NCBI RefSeq assembly: GCF_029051685.1
Contig: NZ_JAACFT010000010.1
Coordinates: 62,001 to 126,000 of the forward strand
Source: Bradyrhizobium sp. CSA207
Lineage (GTDB): Bacteria; Pseudomonadota; Alphaproteobacteria; Rhizobiales; Xanthobacteraceae
Length of the DNA: 64,000 nucleotides
Direction of reading: 5' to 3'
Part shown: piece after piece, positions 35,680 to 43,560 of the stretch
How the letters are laid out: each line of letters opens with the position of its first letter
How positions within the stretch are numbered: the first letter of the stretch is position 1
The notes under the pieces: generated by a model
Told to the model about the DNA's origin: nothing
Database searches by the model: none
The model's input: the letters and a program-made list of their open reading frames with translations, nothing else
Made by a program: the position numbers and the translations under genes

Positions 35680-36527
35680 CAGCGCCGCTGAAAGATGGCT
35701 TTGGCGACATCGCCGACCGCCTCGACATTTTCGTCCATACCGTCGAAGCAGACGATGCGGCACGGGCAGGCTTCGAGGCCCTCGTAGCGCCACGGAAACG
35801 CGCCGATGATCGCCCGTTTGTTCAGCATCTTCTCGATATCGCCGCCGACATTCTCGGCGTGGATCAACCCCTCCTGGAAAGCATAGGAGTGGAACGGGAA
35901 CATGTCCTCGGTCACTTCCCGGCCCGATTTCTTGTGCACGTAGCTGTATTCGCCGAAGAACTCGTCGCAGCCCATGCCTACCTTGGCTTCGAAGCGTTTG
36001 GTCAGATCCGGGCGCATCAGGCGGATCGAGGTATTCATGGCGTGATCGCCGGAGCCGCAATCGACTCCGAACCACTTGATCTTCTTCTTCAGCATCCATT
36101 CCAGCAGCTCGATCTTGCCACCGGGATGCATGCAGAAATAGCGCACCAGATCCTGCTGCTCTTGCCCCTCCCAATAGCGGTGCCAACCGGTATGCAGGAT
36201 CAGGATGTCGCCTTCCCTGACTTCGACCGGTGCTGCCTCGATCATGTCAGGCGTGATCACCGCCCAGTCGTCCATGTGGGCGGAGACGTCGACCACGGCG
36301 CCGGGGCCGACCAGGAAATCCAGCGGATAGGAGGCCATGTCGCCCATGCCGTCGGTGCCGTGCATCGCGCCGTCGATGTGGGTGCCGACATGAAGCGCCA
36401 TATCGATGCGCTGCGCGACGATCATCTTGGTCTGGAGATTTTGCGCATAGTACATCTTGTTGCCGGCGTATCCGACCCAGCCGGGCGTGTGCACGTTCAT
36501 CAGATGGGTCATGTCGACGATCTTCAT
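35679..36527 (-). CDS. Cyclase-family metal-dependent hydrolase (kynurenine-formamidase-like fold)
   Basis: Member of the cyclase family (PF04199 type), which hydrolyses amide or lactam-like bonds (kynurenine formamidase, isatin hydrolase). The metal motif is HVGTHIDG (about residues 46-53), with further elements EGDILILHTGWHRYWEGQ and GVDCGSGDHAMN (about 155). The 282-residue length is typical. An AAGGAATT ribosome site precedes the ATG. It may open a lactam or hydrolyse an amide made by the neighbouring hydroxylase; the substrate is not evident. It is followed by the small hypothetical gene and preceded by coxG-like with a 41-base gap. Confidence 0.9.
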   Translation of the reverse strand: MKIVDMTHLMNVHTPGWVGYAGNKMYYAQNLQTKMIVAQRIDMALHVGTHIDGAMHGTDGMGDMASYPLDFLVGPGAVVDVSAHMDDWAVITPDMIEAAPVEVREGDILILHTGWHRYWEGQEQQDLVRYFCMHPGGKIELLEWMLKKKIKWFGVDCGSGDHAMNTSIRLMRPDLTKRFEAKVGMGCDEFFGEYSYVHKKSGREVTEDMFPFHSYAFQEGLIHAENVGGDIEKMLNKRAIIGAFPWRYEGLEACPCRIVCFDGMDENVEAVGDVAKAIFQRR

Positions 36528-36568
36528 CTTGAATTCCTTCCGTCAAACTCTAATGGCGGCACGACCAC

Positions 36569-37153
36569 TCACGCAGTCCGGCGAAACAAGGATTTGAAGA
36601 GCCCGCGCAGCGCCGACAGCAGCAGCGCAACAGCACCGATCGGCCGGGCGGCCGGCGGCGTGGACGGACTCGCCGCCGCATCCGGCTCGCTTGTCAGCGC
36701 CGTTCCGTGCGCGGCGATCGCGGCCTCGGCATTGCTGACGAAGCCGGCCACCATCGCGTTGGCGATCTCGGTGATGAGCCCGGTGCGGCCAAACTGCGCG
36801 ATCGCGCCGGACAGCTGCACGTCGGAATCGACGACGATCGCGGTGCCGGCGCCGGTTGCCTGCAGCGCGCAGGCCATGGTCATCCTGCCGCGGCTTGCGC
36901 CTTTGCGGTCGACGCCCTTGCCTTCGAGCGCGACCGATTTTGCCGCTTCGTCATAGCGAACATCGGCCTCACCCTCGAAACTCGCCTGGAACGGACCGAC
37001 TTTGGCCGAGACCTTGCCGGCATGCCGGCCGTCGTCTTTGGCGCCGATATATTCGGCGCCCGGCATGCACGCGGCGACGCGCGGAACGTCTCGAAAGAAG
37101 CTCCAGACCTCGTCGATCGGCCGCGCAATGACGAATTCCTGGTGCAGTTTCAT
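36569..37153 (-). CDS. CoxG-like SRPBCC protein
   Basis: Carbon-monoxide-dehydrogenase subunit G homologue, a START/SRPBCC fold that accompanies Mo hydroxylases of the CoxMSL type; in Oligotropha it is linked to membrane attachment of the enzyme. In the 194-residue protein the core is MKLHQEFVIARPIDEVWSFF to about residue 145, with DVPRVAACMPGAEYIG as the hallmark; a proline-rich linker (PSTPPAARP) leads to a short hydrophobic helix, GAVALLLSALRGLFKSLF, that could bind membrane. ATG at 37153 overlaps the cupin stop (ATGA). Its presence fixes the operon as Mo-hydroxylase-centred. Confidence 0.92.
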   Translation of the reverse strand: MKLHQEFVIARPIDEVWSFFRDVPRVAACMPGAEYIGAKDDGRHAGKVSAKVGPFQASFEGEADVRYDEAAKSVALEGKGVDRKGASRGRMTMACALQATGAGTAIVVDSDVQLSGAIAQFGRTGLITEIANAMVAGFVSNAEAAIAAHGTALTSEPDAAASPSTPPAARPIGAVALLLSALRGLFKSLFRRTA

Positions 37154-37581
37154 GGCTCGGTTCGCGGCTCCGCCATCATCTGGCCTGCGGGCGGCTTGGC
37201 ATCCGCCGGCAGCGCGCCGGCCGCTTTCAGAAGCGGAACGTCGGCCGGGGCCGGCCCGCCGACGCTGACGGTATTGGTGCCGCGATCGGCCTTGACCGCA
37301 TGCTTGATGCCGACGGGGACATGGACGACGCATCCCGCGTGGAACGGCAGCGCGATGTCGTTGGTGTAGTCGTAGACGGTACCCTCGCCTTCGAGGATGA
37401 AGATCGTATCTTCCGACAGCGTGTGAATGTGGGGAACGTTGCCCTCGCCAGCCTCGAGGAGAACGTAATTGAGGTTCGCCTCCCAGGCGTCGACGCCGGG
37501 CCAGATCACGAAGCGCGCGTCCTTCGATATCAGCGGCAGCCGAAGGGTGGGATGGTCACGGTGGAAAAGACGAATCGCCAT
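37150..37581 (-). CDS. Cupin-domain protein (first of pair, proximal to coxG)
   Basis: Single-domain cupin of 143 residues. The beta-barrel motif VPHIHTLSEDTIFILEGEG (about 49-67) has the metal-ligand pattern H-x-H-x4-E-x6-G, and HVPVGIKHAV (about 86-95) the second motif, so a metal site is likely. Cupins of this type act as dioxygenases, isomerases or storage folds; the role is unclear. Last seven residues overlap the coxG start. The upstream cupin ends six bases away, so the pair, CoxG and the following genes are probably one transcript. Confidence 0.88.
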   Translation of the reverse strand: MAIRLFHRDHPTLRLPLISKDARFVIWPGVDAWEANLNYVLLEAGEGNVPHIHTLSEDTIFILEGEGTVYDYTNDIALPFHAGCVVHVPVGIKHAVKADRGTNTVSVGGPAPADVPLLKAAGALPADAKPPAGQMMAEPRTEP

Positions 37582-37587
37582 TGCGCG

Positions 37588-37986
37588 TCAGCCCTCGGTC
37601 GAGGTCATGTTGGCGTAAAGGCTCGGATCCGGTGGACAGGGTCCGCCAAGCACCTTGATGCCGGCCGGGCCGGCTTCGATCCGATAGGGATCGCCGGCAT
37701 CGATGTGGACCATGTGCCCCTCGGCGAGATCGATGCGCGACCCCGCCGCCGCATCGACAATGGCCCCGGCGCCCCCGATCACGTAGTAGACGCAGTTCGA
37801 CACGTGGCGCAGGCCGATGGTACGGGCATTTTCCTTCAGCGTAACAAGCTGGAAACTGCGAAACGCGGCACCATTGTGCGGTGACAACACAACCTTCGCG
37901 TTGCCCTCGCCCTCGACGATCGGTATTTCTGGACATCCAACCGTGCTGTCGATGACACGCACACGGGGAGGTGGGGGGTTGGCCAT
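37588..37986 (-). CDS. Cupin-domain protein, first gene of the operon
   Basis: A 132-residue cupin beginning ANPPPPRVRVIDSTVGCPEIPIVEG, with LRHVSNCVYYVIGGAGAIVD and AEGHMVHIDAGDPYRIEAG. The first metal motif lacks the usual H-x-H, so metal binding is doubtful; the second keeps a His. The open frame continues upstream to 38673, but the ATG at 37986 is the plausible start, since the rest is antisense to the regulator gene. It heads the leftward catabolic run and diverges from the XRE-cupin regulator with a 111-base gap holding two direct repeats. A non-enzymic or isomerase role is possible. Confidence 0.8.
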   Translation of the reverse strand: MANPPPPRVRVIDSTVGCPEIPIVEGEGNAKVVLSPHNGAAFRSFQLVTLKENARTIGLRHVSNCVYYVIGGAGAIVDAAAGSRIDLAEGHMVHIDAGDPYRIEAGPAGIKVLGGPCPPDPSLYANMTSTEG

Positions 37987-37996
37987 CACTGCCTTA

Positions 37997-38027
37997 TTTT
38001 GAATATAGATCAATTCTTTTGAATATA
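37997..38027. promoter_or_regulatory. Two 11-bp direct repeats between divergent regulator and catabolic operon
   Basis: TTTTGAATATA occurs at 37997-38007 and 38017-38027, exactly 20 bases apart, i.e. two helical turns, in the AT-rich gap between the cupin gene (start 37986) and the XRE-cupin regulator (start 38098). Nothing else in this GC-rich window is so AT-rich. Position and spacing are those expected of an operator for the adjacent regulator. The binding protein is inferred from proximity. Confidence 0.6.
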
Positions 38028-38097
38028 ACCAAAATTGAGGGTTGCGCAACGTCGTCATGCGCACGACAAGAGCGAAACAGCGCCGGGAGCGTGAGGC

Positions 38098-38721
38098 ATG
38101 AGCGAATCCGAGACTGAATTGAACGTCGACAGTGCTGCCGCCGCGTCGGGTGAACTCGCCGAAACCACCGCCAATACCCTGGCCGCGATCGGAGTCCGGA
38201 TCCGCGAGCTGCGGCAAATGCGCGGTCTGACGCTGCAGGAACTCGCCGACGTCTCCGGTGTCTCCACCTCGATGCTGAGCCTGGTCGAACGCGGTCGCGC
38301 TTCGCCGTCGATCGGCTCGCTGATCGTGATCGCGAGCGCGCTCGGGGTTGCGATGTCGGACCTGCTCGTCAATGGCACCGAAGGCGAGGAGAAGATCGTG
38401 GTGCGCGCCTCGGAGGCGCGCACTGTCGAGACCGCGCAGCACGTCGTGCGCCGGCTGATGCGTGAAGACCGTTCCCGCGGCGTCTCGGTCGCCGTCAACG
38501 AATACGCCCCGCACACCGGAAGCACCGAGCATCCGATCACCCACGACGGCTTCGAGTATGGCTTTGTGCTGCAGGGCGAACTGACTGTCGAGGTCGACGG
38601 TACCAAGCACGTGCTGCGACAGGGCGATCTCATCGCCTACAGCTCCCGCCGCAAGCACAAGATCTGGAACCACGGCAAGACCAAGGTCCGCACGCTGTGG
38701 TTCAACCTCGACCGCGAATGA
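38098..38721 (+). CDS. XRE-family regulator with C-terminal cupin
   Basis: Transcription factor with an N-terminal helix-turn-helix (about residues 30-85, IRELRQMRGLTLQELADVSG and TSMLSLVERGRASPSIGSL) and a C-terminal cupin_2 domain (about 125-200, HDGFEYGFVLQGELTVEVDG then HVLRQGDLIAYSS), the layout of PuuR/HipB-type cupin repressors that sense small metabolites. Its 207 residues are normal. It diverges from the leftward catabolic run; the 20-bp-spaced repeats in the gap are candidate operators. It also ends five bases from the Mo-subunit gene of module 2, which is on the opposite strand, so it sits centrally and may control both modules (inference). Confidence 0.92.
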   Translation: MSESETELNVDSAAAASGELAETTANTLAAIGVRIRELRQMRGLTLQELADVSGVSTSMLSLVERGRASPSIGSLIVIASALGVAMSDLLVNGTEGEEKIVVRASEARTVETAQHVVRRLMREDRSRGVSVAVNEYAPHTGSTEHPITHDGFEYGFVLQGELTVEVDGTKHVLRQGDLIAYSSRRKHKIWNHGKTKVRTLWFNLDRE

Positions 38722-38725
38722 GATC

Positions 38726-41005
38726 TCATGATTGCGGCCCTCGCAGGATCCGGTGCAATCGGGCGGGCGTGATCGGAAGCTGGGTCACGGCCCCGGGCCT
38801 TTGAAGCGCAGCGTCGATCGCGGCGGCCAGCGCCGCGCCAACGGCATTGATGCCGGCCTCACCGGCTCCCTTGACGCCCAAAGGATTCAGTGGCGACGGT
38901 GCATCCTCGCGCAGCAAAACCTCGATCGCCGGCACCTCATGACAGGTCGGCATCAGATAATCGGCAAAACTCGCCGCCAGTGGTTGGCCGTTCTCGTCAT
39001 AAACGAACTCCTCCAGCAGCGCGCCGCCGATGCCCTGCGCCGCCGCGCCGACGATCTGCCCTTCGATCAGCATCGGATTGATGGCGCGCCCGACGTCATA
39101 GCCGATCAGATAGCGCTCGATCGTGATGGCGCAGGTCGACGGGTCGACCTTCACCTGGGCTGCGTGGACGCCGTAAGGATAGGTCATATGACCCGCAACG
39201 AAGCGTCCCTCGCCGGTAAGGCCGCCGGCGCCCTCGAGATGCAAGGCGACGTCGCCAAGCGGCAACGAAGCGCCGCCACCGACCGCCTCGACCATGCCGC
39301 CCGACAGCCGCAGAGCATCGGGGCTTGTCTGCAGCAGTTTGGCCGCGGTCTCGAGCGCACGGTCGCGCAGAGCTTCGGACGCGATCTTCACGGCTGAACC
39401 TGCCATCACCGTCACCCGAGAGGCGAAGGCGCCGAAGCCGATCTCGATCCGGTCGGTCTGGCCATGGATCACGCTGATCCGTTCGATCGGAATTCCGATC
39501 GTCTCCGCGCAAATCTGCGCCAGCACGGTCTCGACGCCCTGACCGACGGAGGCGACGCCGGTCACGATCGCGACCGTGCCCCGGCCATCGACCTTGATCC
39601 GGACCAGGTCTTGTGGACCGAGGCCGCTCTTTTCGACGAAACAGGCAATGCCCAACCCGACATGCTCGCCGCGATCGCGGCGCGCGGCGAGTTCGGCCTG
39701 CAGCCGATCGTAGCTAAGACGATCAAGCACGCGCTCAAGCAGATCGCGGTACTTTCCGGAATCGTAGACGACGGCGGTGCCAAGCGTCTCGATGCCGCGA
39801 TCGAACGGCATGGCCTCGGCGGCGATCAAGTTGACACGACGCACCTCGACCGGCGCTAGAGCGAGTTCAGTCGCGATCCTGTCGATCAGCCGCTCGCGGG
39901 CAAAGGTGGACTCGTAGCGGCCGGGCGCGCGGTAGGTGCCGGCCGGCGTCTTGTTGGTGAGCCGGATATGTCCCTCGACGCTGTACGCGGGAATGACGTA
40001 GGGGCCGGGCAACATTGCCGCGGACAAATCGGTCACCGTGGTGCCGTGGGTGCGCACATAGGCGCCCTGATCGGTGAAGACTTCCGCCTTGAGGCCGAGG
40101 ATGAATCCTCGTTGATCGACGGCTGCGTGCAATCGGTAGACCTGATCGCGCGAATGGTTGGCCGCGAGCAAGTGCTCCTTGCGGTCCTCAATCCATTTCA
40201 CCGGCCGCCGCAGCCGCAGTGCCGCGGCGCAGAGCAGCACGTCCTCCGGATAGAGCTCGCCGCGGATGCCGAAGCCGCCGCCGACATGCCCCTCGCTGAG
40301 TTCGAGCCGCCCGGGTGCCAGACCCAGCATCCGGCTGATGGCGTCGCGATTATAGTGCGGGACCTTGGCAGCCCCATAGAGCGTCAGCACATCCGTGTCG
40401 GCGTCGTGGACGGCAAGCCCGCCACGGGTCTCAAGGGGAACGCCGGTATGACGGCCGACCTTGACCTCCAGCGCAACGATTTTGTGGGCGGCGGCGAAGG
40501 CCGCGTCGAGGTCGCCATAGCCGCGGCGGATCACGGCCGGCTCGGACAACAGGCCGAGATGGATGTCGGGCATGAACGTCACCGGCTCGGCGGTCGCGTC
40601 GAGCTGCGGCGCAAGTTCCTCGATATCGCAGAAGACGAGATCGGCCGCGTCTTCCGCAACATAGGGATCGACGGCGAAGACGACCGCTACGGGATCGCCG
40701 ACATAGCGCACATAATGGCGCGCCAGGACCCATTGCCGGTAGGGCGCAAGCCGCTCGAGGCCCATCTGGCGAAAGTCGATCGGCGGCAGCCCGGCGACGT
40801 CGTCGGCAGTCCAGATCGCAGCAACGCCTTCAAGTGCCGCCGCCTCTGCGGTCTCGACCCCGAGAATCCGTCCGAACGCGACCGGCGAACGCACCACGCG
40901 CATATGGAGGTGACCAGGCGCATTGCAGTCGGCGGCGAACGAGCCCTTGCCGAGCAGCAGCGGGCGATCCTCGATGCGCCGAAGCGAGCGGCCGATATAG
41001 CTCAT
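38726..41005 (-). CDS. Mo hydroxylase large subunit (CoxL/XdhA-type), module 2
   Basis: Second molybdopterin subunit of the window, 759 residues. It has GHVGGGFGIRGE (239-250), the active-site loop GTYRAPGRY (356-364), TGVASVGQGVETVL and the C-terminal GAGEAG with catalytic Glu about 716. The loop differs from module 1 (YRGAGR) and module 3 (YRGCGR), so a different substrate or position is likely. Its ATG at 41005 overlaps the iron-sulfur-subunit stop. Order is again FAD-FeS-Mo. The 3' end converges with the XRE-cupin regulator. Confidence 0.92.
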   Translation of the reverse strand: MSYIGRSLRRIEDRPLLLGKGSFAADCNAPGHLHMRVVRSPVAFGRILGVETAEAAALEGVAAIWTADDVAGLPPIDFRQMGLERLAPYRQWVLARHYVRYVGDPVAVVFAVDPYVAEDAADLVFCDIEELAPQLDATAEPVTFMPDIHLGLLSEPAVIRRGYGDLDAAFAAAHKIVALEVKVGRHTGVPLETRGGLAVHDADTDVLTLYGAAKVPHYNRDAISRMLGLAPGRLELSEGHVGGGFGIRGELYPEDVLLCAAALRLRRPVKWIEDRKEHLLAANHSRDQVYRLHAAVDQRGFILGLKAEVFTDQGAYVRTHGTTVTDLSAAMLPGPYVIPAYSVEGHIRLTNKTPAGTYRAPGRYESTFARERLIDRIATELALAPVEVRRVNLIAAEAMPFDRGIETLGTAVVYDSGKYRDLLERVLDRLSYDRLQAELAARRDRGEHVGLGIACFVEKSGLGPQDLVRIKVDGRGTVAIVTGVASVGQGVETVLAQICAETIGIPIERISVIHGQTDRIEIGFGAFASRVTVMAGSAVKIASEALRDRALETAAKLLQTSPDALRLSGGMVEAVGGGASLPLGDVALHLEGAGGLTGEGRFVAGHMTYPYGVHAAQVKVDPSTCAITIERYLIGYDVGRAINPMLIEGQIVGAAAQGIGGALLEEFVYDENGQPLAASFADYLMPTCHEVPAIEVLLREDAPSPLNPLGVKGAGEAGINAVGAALAAAIDAALQRPGAVTQLPITPARLHRILRGPQS

Positions 41006-41490
41006 ACGCGCGGTCTCGCCCGCAATTCGCGCGCGGCGATCTGTACCGCCTTGACGATGTTCTGGTAGCCGGTGCAGCGGCAGAGGTTCGACGACAGCAC
41101 GTCCCTGATCTCATCGTCCGACATGTCCGGGTTTTGCTCCAGCACGCCGGCGGAGAGCATCAGAAAGCCGGGGGTGCAGAAGCCGCATTGCAGTCCGTGA
41201 TTCTCCCAGAACGCCTGCTGCAGTGGATGCAGGGTGTCGCCGTTCGCGAGCCCTTCCACGGTGCGGATGGCCTTGCCCTCGGCCTGCACGCCGAACATCA
41301 GGCAGGAGCGGACCGGCTTGTCATCGACCAGCACCGTGCAGGCCCCGCAGACGCCATGTTCGCAGCCGATATGGGTCCCGGTCAGGCCGCAATCATCGCG
41401 CAGCACGTCGGCCAACGTCCGGCGCGGCTCGATCGACACCGCATGGGAAGTGCCGTTGACGGCGAGATCGATATTGATCTTGCTAGCCAT
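41002..41490 (-). CDS. Mo hydroxylase [2Fe-2S] subunit (CoxS-type), module 2
   Basis: Electron-transfer subunit of 162 residues with cysteines 43, 48, 51, 63 (GCEHGVCGAC...SC) for the ferredoxin-type cluster and 102, 105, 137, 139 (CGFCTPG; NLCRCTGYQ) for the second. Start ATG 41490, 12 bases after the FAD gene. No departures from the family. Confidence 0.95.
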   Translation of the reverse strand: MASKINIDLAVNGTSHAVSIEPRRTLADVLRDDCGLTGTHIGCEHGVCGACTVLVDDKPVRSCLMFGVQAEGKAIRTVEGLANGDTLHPLQQAFWENHGLQCGFCTPGFLMLSAGVLEQNPDMSDDEIRDVLSSNLCRCTGYQNIVKAVQIAARELRARPRV

Positions 41491-41502
41491 GTCCGATCCC
41501 GA

Positions 41503-42357
41503 TCATGCGGCGGCCTCGGCCAGCGCGCGCCTGACGGCGGTGGCGACGAGATCACGCCGGTATTCCGGCGTAGCGTGGATGTCGCCTATCGGACTGACCG
41601 AGGCCCACGCCTCATGGGCGATCGTGTCGATCATCTGCGGCGATGCCGCGCCTCCGACCAACCGCGCCTCCAGTTTGCGCAACCGGATCGCGCGGTCGGA
41701 CACGCCACCGACGCCCAGCCGCGCTTCGCGAACGATGCCGGCTTCGAATCGTAACGCCGCCAGCGCCATGCCGAGCGCGAAATCGCCGGCGCGTCGCGAG
41801 AATTCGTAGAAGCCGGTTCGCCAGCCCTGCCCCAGCGCAGGCAGGCGGATTTCGGTGAGCAACTCGTCGGCCTCAAGGTCAGTCGAGAACGTCCCGTTGA
41901 AGAAATCGCCGATCGCAATGGTCCTCTCTCCGCGCGTGCTCTTGGCCACGATGGCGGCGTCCAGCGTGGTGGCGACGAGGCACCATTCCGACGCCGGGTC
42001 GGCGTGGGCGAGGCTTCCGGCAAAGGTGCCGCGTTGCCGGATCGGATAATGCGCGATGTTGCTTGCGACCTTGGACAACATCGCCCCGAGCGGGCCAGCG
42101 ACGACGGACCGATGAAAGGCGGCGTGACGCGTCAGCGCGCCGATCGTGAGGCCGCTGTCGTCCGATCGAATGTAGTCGAGTTCGCGGATGTCGTTGATGT
42201 CGATGAGCACCGCCGGCCGCGCCAGGCGGAAATTCATCGCCGGCACCAGACTCTGGCCCCCGGCCAAAATCTTGCAGTCGTCCTTGTGTTTCGCCAGCAG
42301 AGCGAGCACTTCGGAGAGACTCGCCGGCCTGACATAGTCGAACGGCGCAGGCTTCAC
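41503..42357 (-). CDS. Mo hydroxylase FAD-binding subunit (CoxM-type), module 2
   Basis: Medium subunit of 284 residues starting MKPAPFDYVRPASLSEVL, with AGGQSLVPAMNFRLARP (about 32-48) and RQRGTFAGSLAHADPASE (about 106-123). The second motif has FAGSL where most members have IGGNL, a mild departure. Starts at GTG 42357 with AAGG eight bases upstream. An AT-rich stretch with two TTAACCT copies follows on the upstream side, so this is probably the first gene of the module-2 operon; the isochorismatase gene lies 167 bases further upstream on the same strand. Confidence 0.92.
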   Translation of the reverse strand: MKPAPFDYVRPASLSEVLALLAKHKDDCKILAGGQSLVPAMNFRLARPAVLIDINDIRELDYIRSDDSGLTIGALTRHAAFHRSVVAGPLGAMLSKVASNIAHYPIRQRGTFAGSLAHADPASEWCLVATTLDAAIVAKSTRGERTIAIGDFFNGTFSTDLEADELLTEIRLPALGQGWRTGFYEFSRRAGDFALGMALAALRFEAGIVREARLGVGGVSDRAIRLRKLEARLVGGAASPQMIDTIAHEAWASVSPIGDIHATPEYRRDLVATAVRRALAEAAA

Positions 42358-42360
42358 ATT

Positions 42361-42387
42361 TTAACCTTGCTCAATATTATTTAACCT
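42361..42387. promoter_or_regulatory. Direct repeats upstream of module 2
   Basis: TTAACCT occurs at 42361-42367 and 42381-42387, again 20 bases apart, with a third partial TTAAC at 42390-42394, within an AT-rich patch directly upstream of the FAD-subunit start. The spacing equals that of the repeats at 37997-38027 although the motif differs. A regulator site or promoter element is possible; this is a weak, pattern-only call. Confidence 0.4.
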
Positions 42388-42524
42388 GATTAACATGATC
42401 CCATAACGGTGTCCACCAAACCCAACGGTGAGCTTGCATGGGCCGGGCCAAAGCTTCGGTGCGCGGGTGCCAACCGGCAGAGGCTGGCGGTGTTTCTTTC
42501 AGATCTTGGCGCAAGCGGCGAGCG

Positions 42525-43196
42525 TCAGCGGCTCCACTGCTCCAGCAGATCGGCGGCATCGGTCACCACGCCAAGATGCAGCGAGACCATCTTCAGTGCA
42601 GCCTCTTCCATATCCTCATTGGTGCCGCGGACGAGGTCGCGCAGCACCACCACGCGATAGCTCAGATTGCTTGCGTCGAACGCTGCATTGAGAATGCAGC
42701 AATCAGTCATGCCGCCGTTCAACACCACGGTGCGGACGTTCATCTGGCGCAGCAGGAAATCGAGATCGGTGGCGAAGAACGGCGAGAGCCGCTTCTTGCC
42801 GGCGACGACCAGATCGTTCGGTTCGACGTGGGTCACGAATTCGGTCCAGCGCGAACCTTCGATGGCGTGGTCGTCGGAGTTCGCAATCGCGCCGACATAG
42901 AGCGGGAATGTCCGCCGCCACGCCGAGGGAATGCCGGCGACGTCGTCGACGCCGCCCTTGCGCAGCACCGATTTGACATGGATGACCGGCACGCCGATGG
43001 CGCGCGCCGCGGCATGAAACCGGTCGATCGGCGCGACGATCTCGCGCGCGCGCGGCGCCGGGCAAGGACAATCGGGCGTATCGGCGAGATGTCCCTGGTG
43101 CATGTCGACCGACACGATGGCCGAACGATCGGCAGTGGTGAAATCCTGAAAGCCTTGCGGCAGGTCGCGCCTTGCGCCGTACACATAAGCCTTCAT
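42525..43196 (-). CDS. Isochorismatase-fold cysteine hydrolase (amidase), first
   Basis: Cysteine amidohydrolase of the isochorismatase fold, related in outline to N-carbamoylsarcosine amidase and maleamate amidase. In 223 residues the triad candidates are Asp 31 (IVSVDMHQGH), Lys 134/135 (VVAGKKRLSPFFATDL) and Cys 166 or 167 (NGGMTDCCILNAAF). It carries a 25-residue N-terminal stretch before the core. Start ATG at 43196 rather than the open-frame start at 43268. It sits between Mo module 2 and the BMP importer; likely releases ammonia from an amide or carbamoyl intermediate (inference). Substrate unknown. Confidence 0.9.
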   Translation of the reverse strand: MKAYVYGARRDLPQGFQDFTTADRSAIVSVDMHQGHLADTPDCPCPAPRAREIVAPIDRFHAAARAIGVPVIHVKSVLRKGGVDDVAGIPSAWRRTFPLYVGAIANSDDHAIEGSRWTEFVTHVEPNDLVVAGKKRLSPFFATDLDFLLRQMNVRTVVLNGGMTDCCILNAAFDASNLSYRVVVLRDLVRGTNEDMEEAALKMVSLHLGVVTDAADLLEQWSR

Positions 43197-43560
43197 CACA
43201 CGTCCTCCCGGCCGTTCCGCATCACTGCACGCGAAGCAATATCCAGGCCGTGCGCCGCGAGGATGCACCGTTTTTCGCCTGCGTTCGGCCAGCAGCCGGC
43301 CGGTCTCGCACCACCCGGATGCATAGCCGGCAGCGGCGCGAAAGCCCGGGTTGGAAGCAGGCGGACCTTGAACGATGCGCCTGCATTCCTGCAGCGACCG
43401 GCAACGGTCGCGTGACGACGACGAGACGAGGAGGGACTGCCCAGCGAATGGGTCGAAGGTGACTAAACAATCGGCGTGCTATTTTTTCCAACAATGCGAA
43501 CATTTTTCTGACGTCCGCCTCAAGCGGCCGAGAAGCTCGCACAGCTAGAGGATTTGCGTG
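43197..43560. other. Divergent intergenic region between isochorismatase and BMP importer
   Basis: About 360 bases between two divergent operons. No coding potential beyond shadows. The right part (43460-43520) is AT-rich with T- and A-tracts (CTATTTTTTCCAACAATGCG) and is the likely promoter for the importer; AGAGGATT just before 43561 is the importer ribosome site. No clear operator palindrome was seen. Confidence 0.5.
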
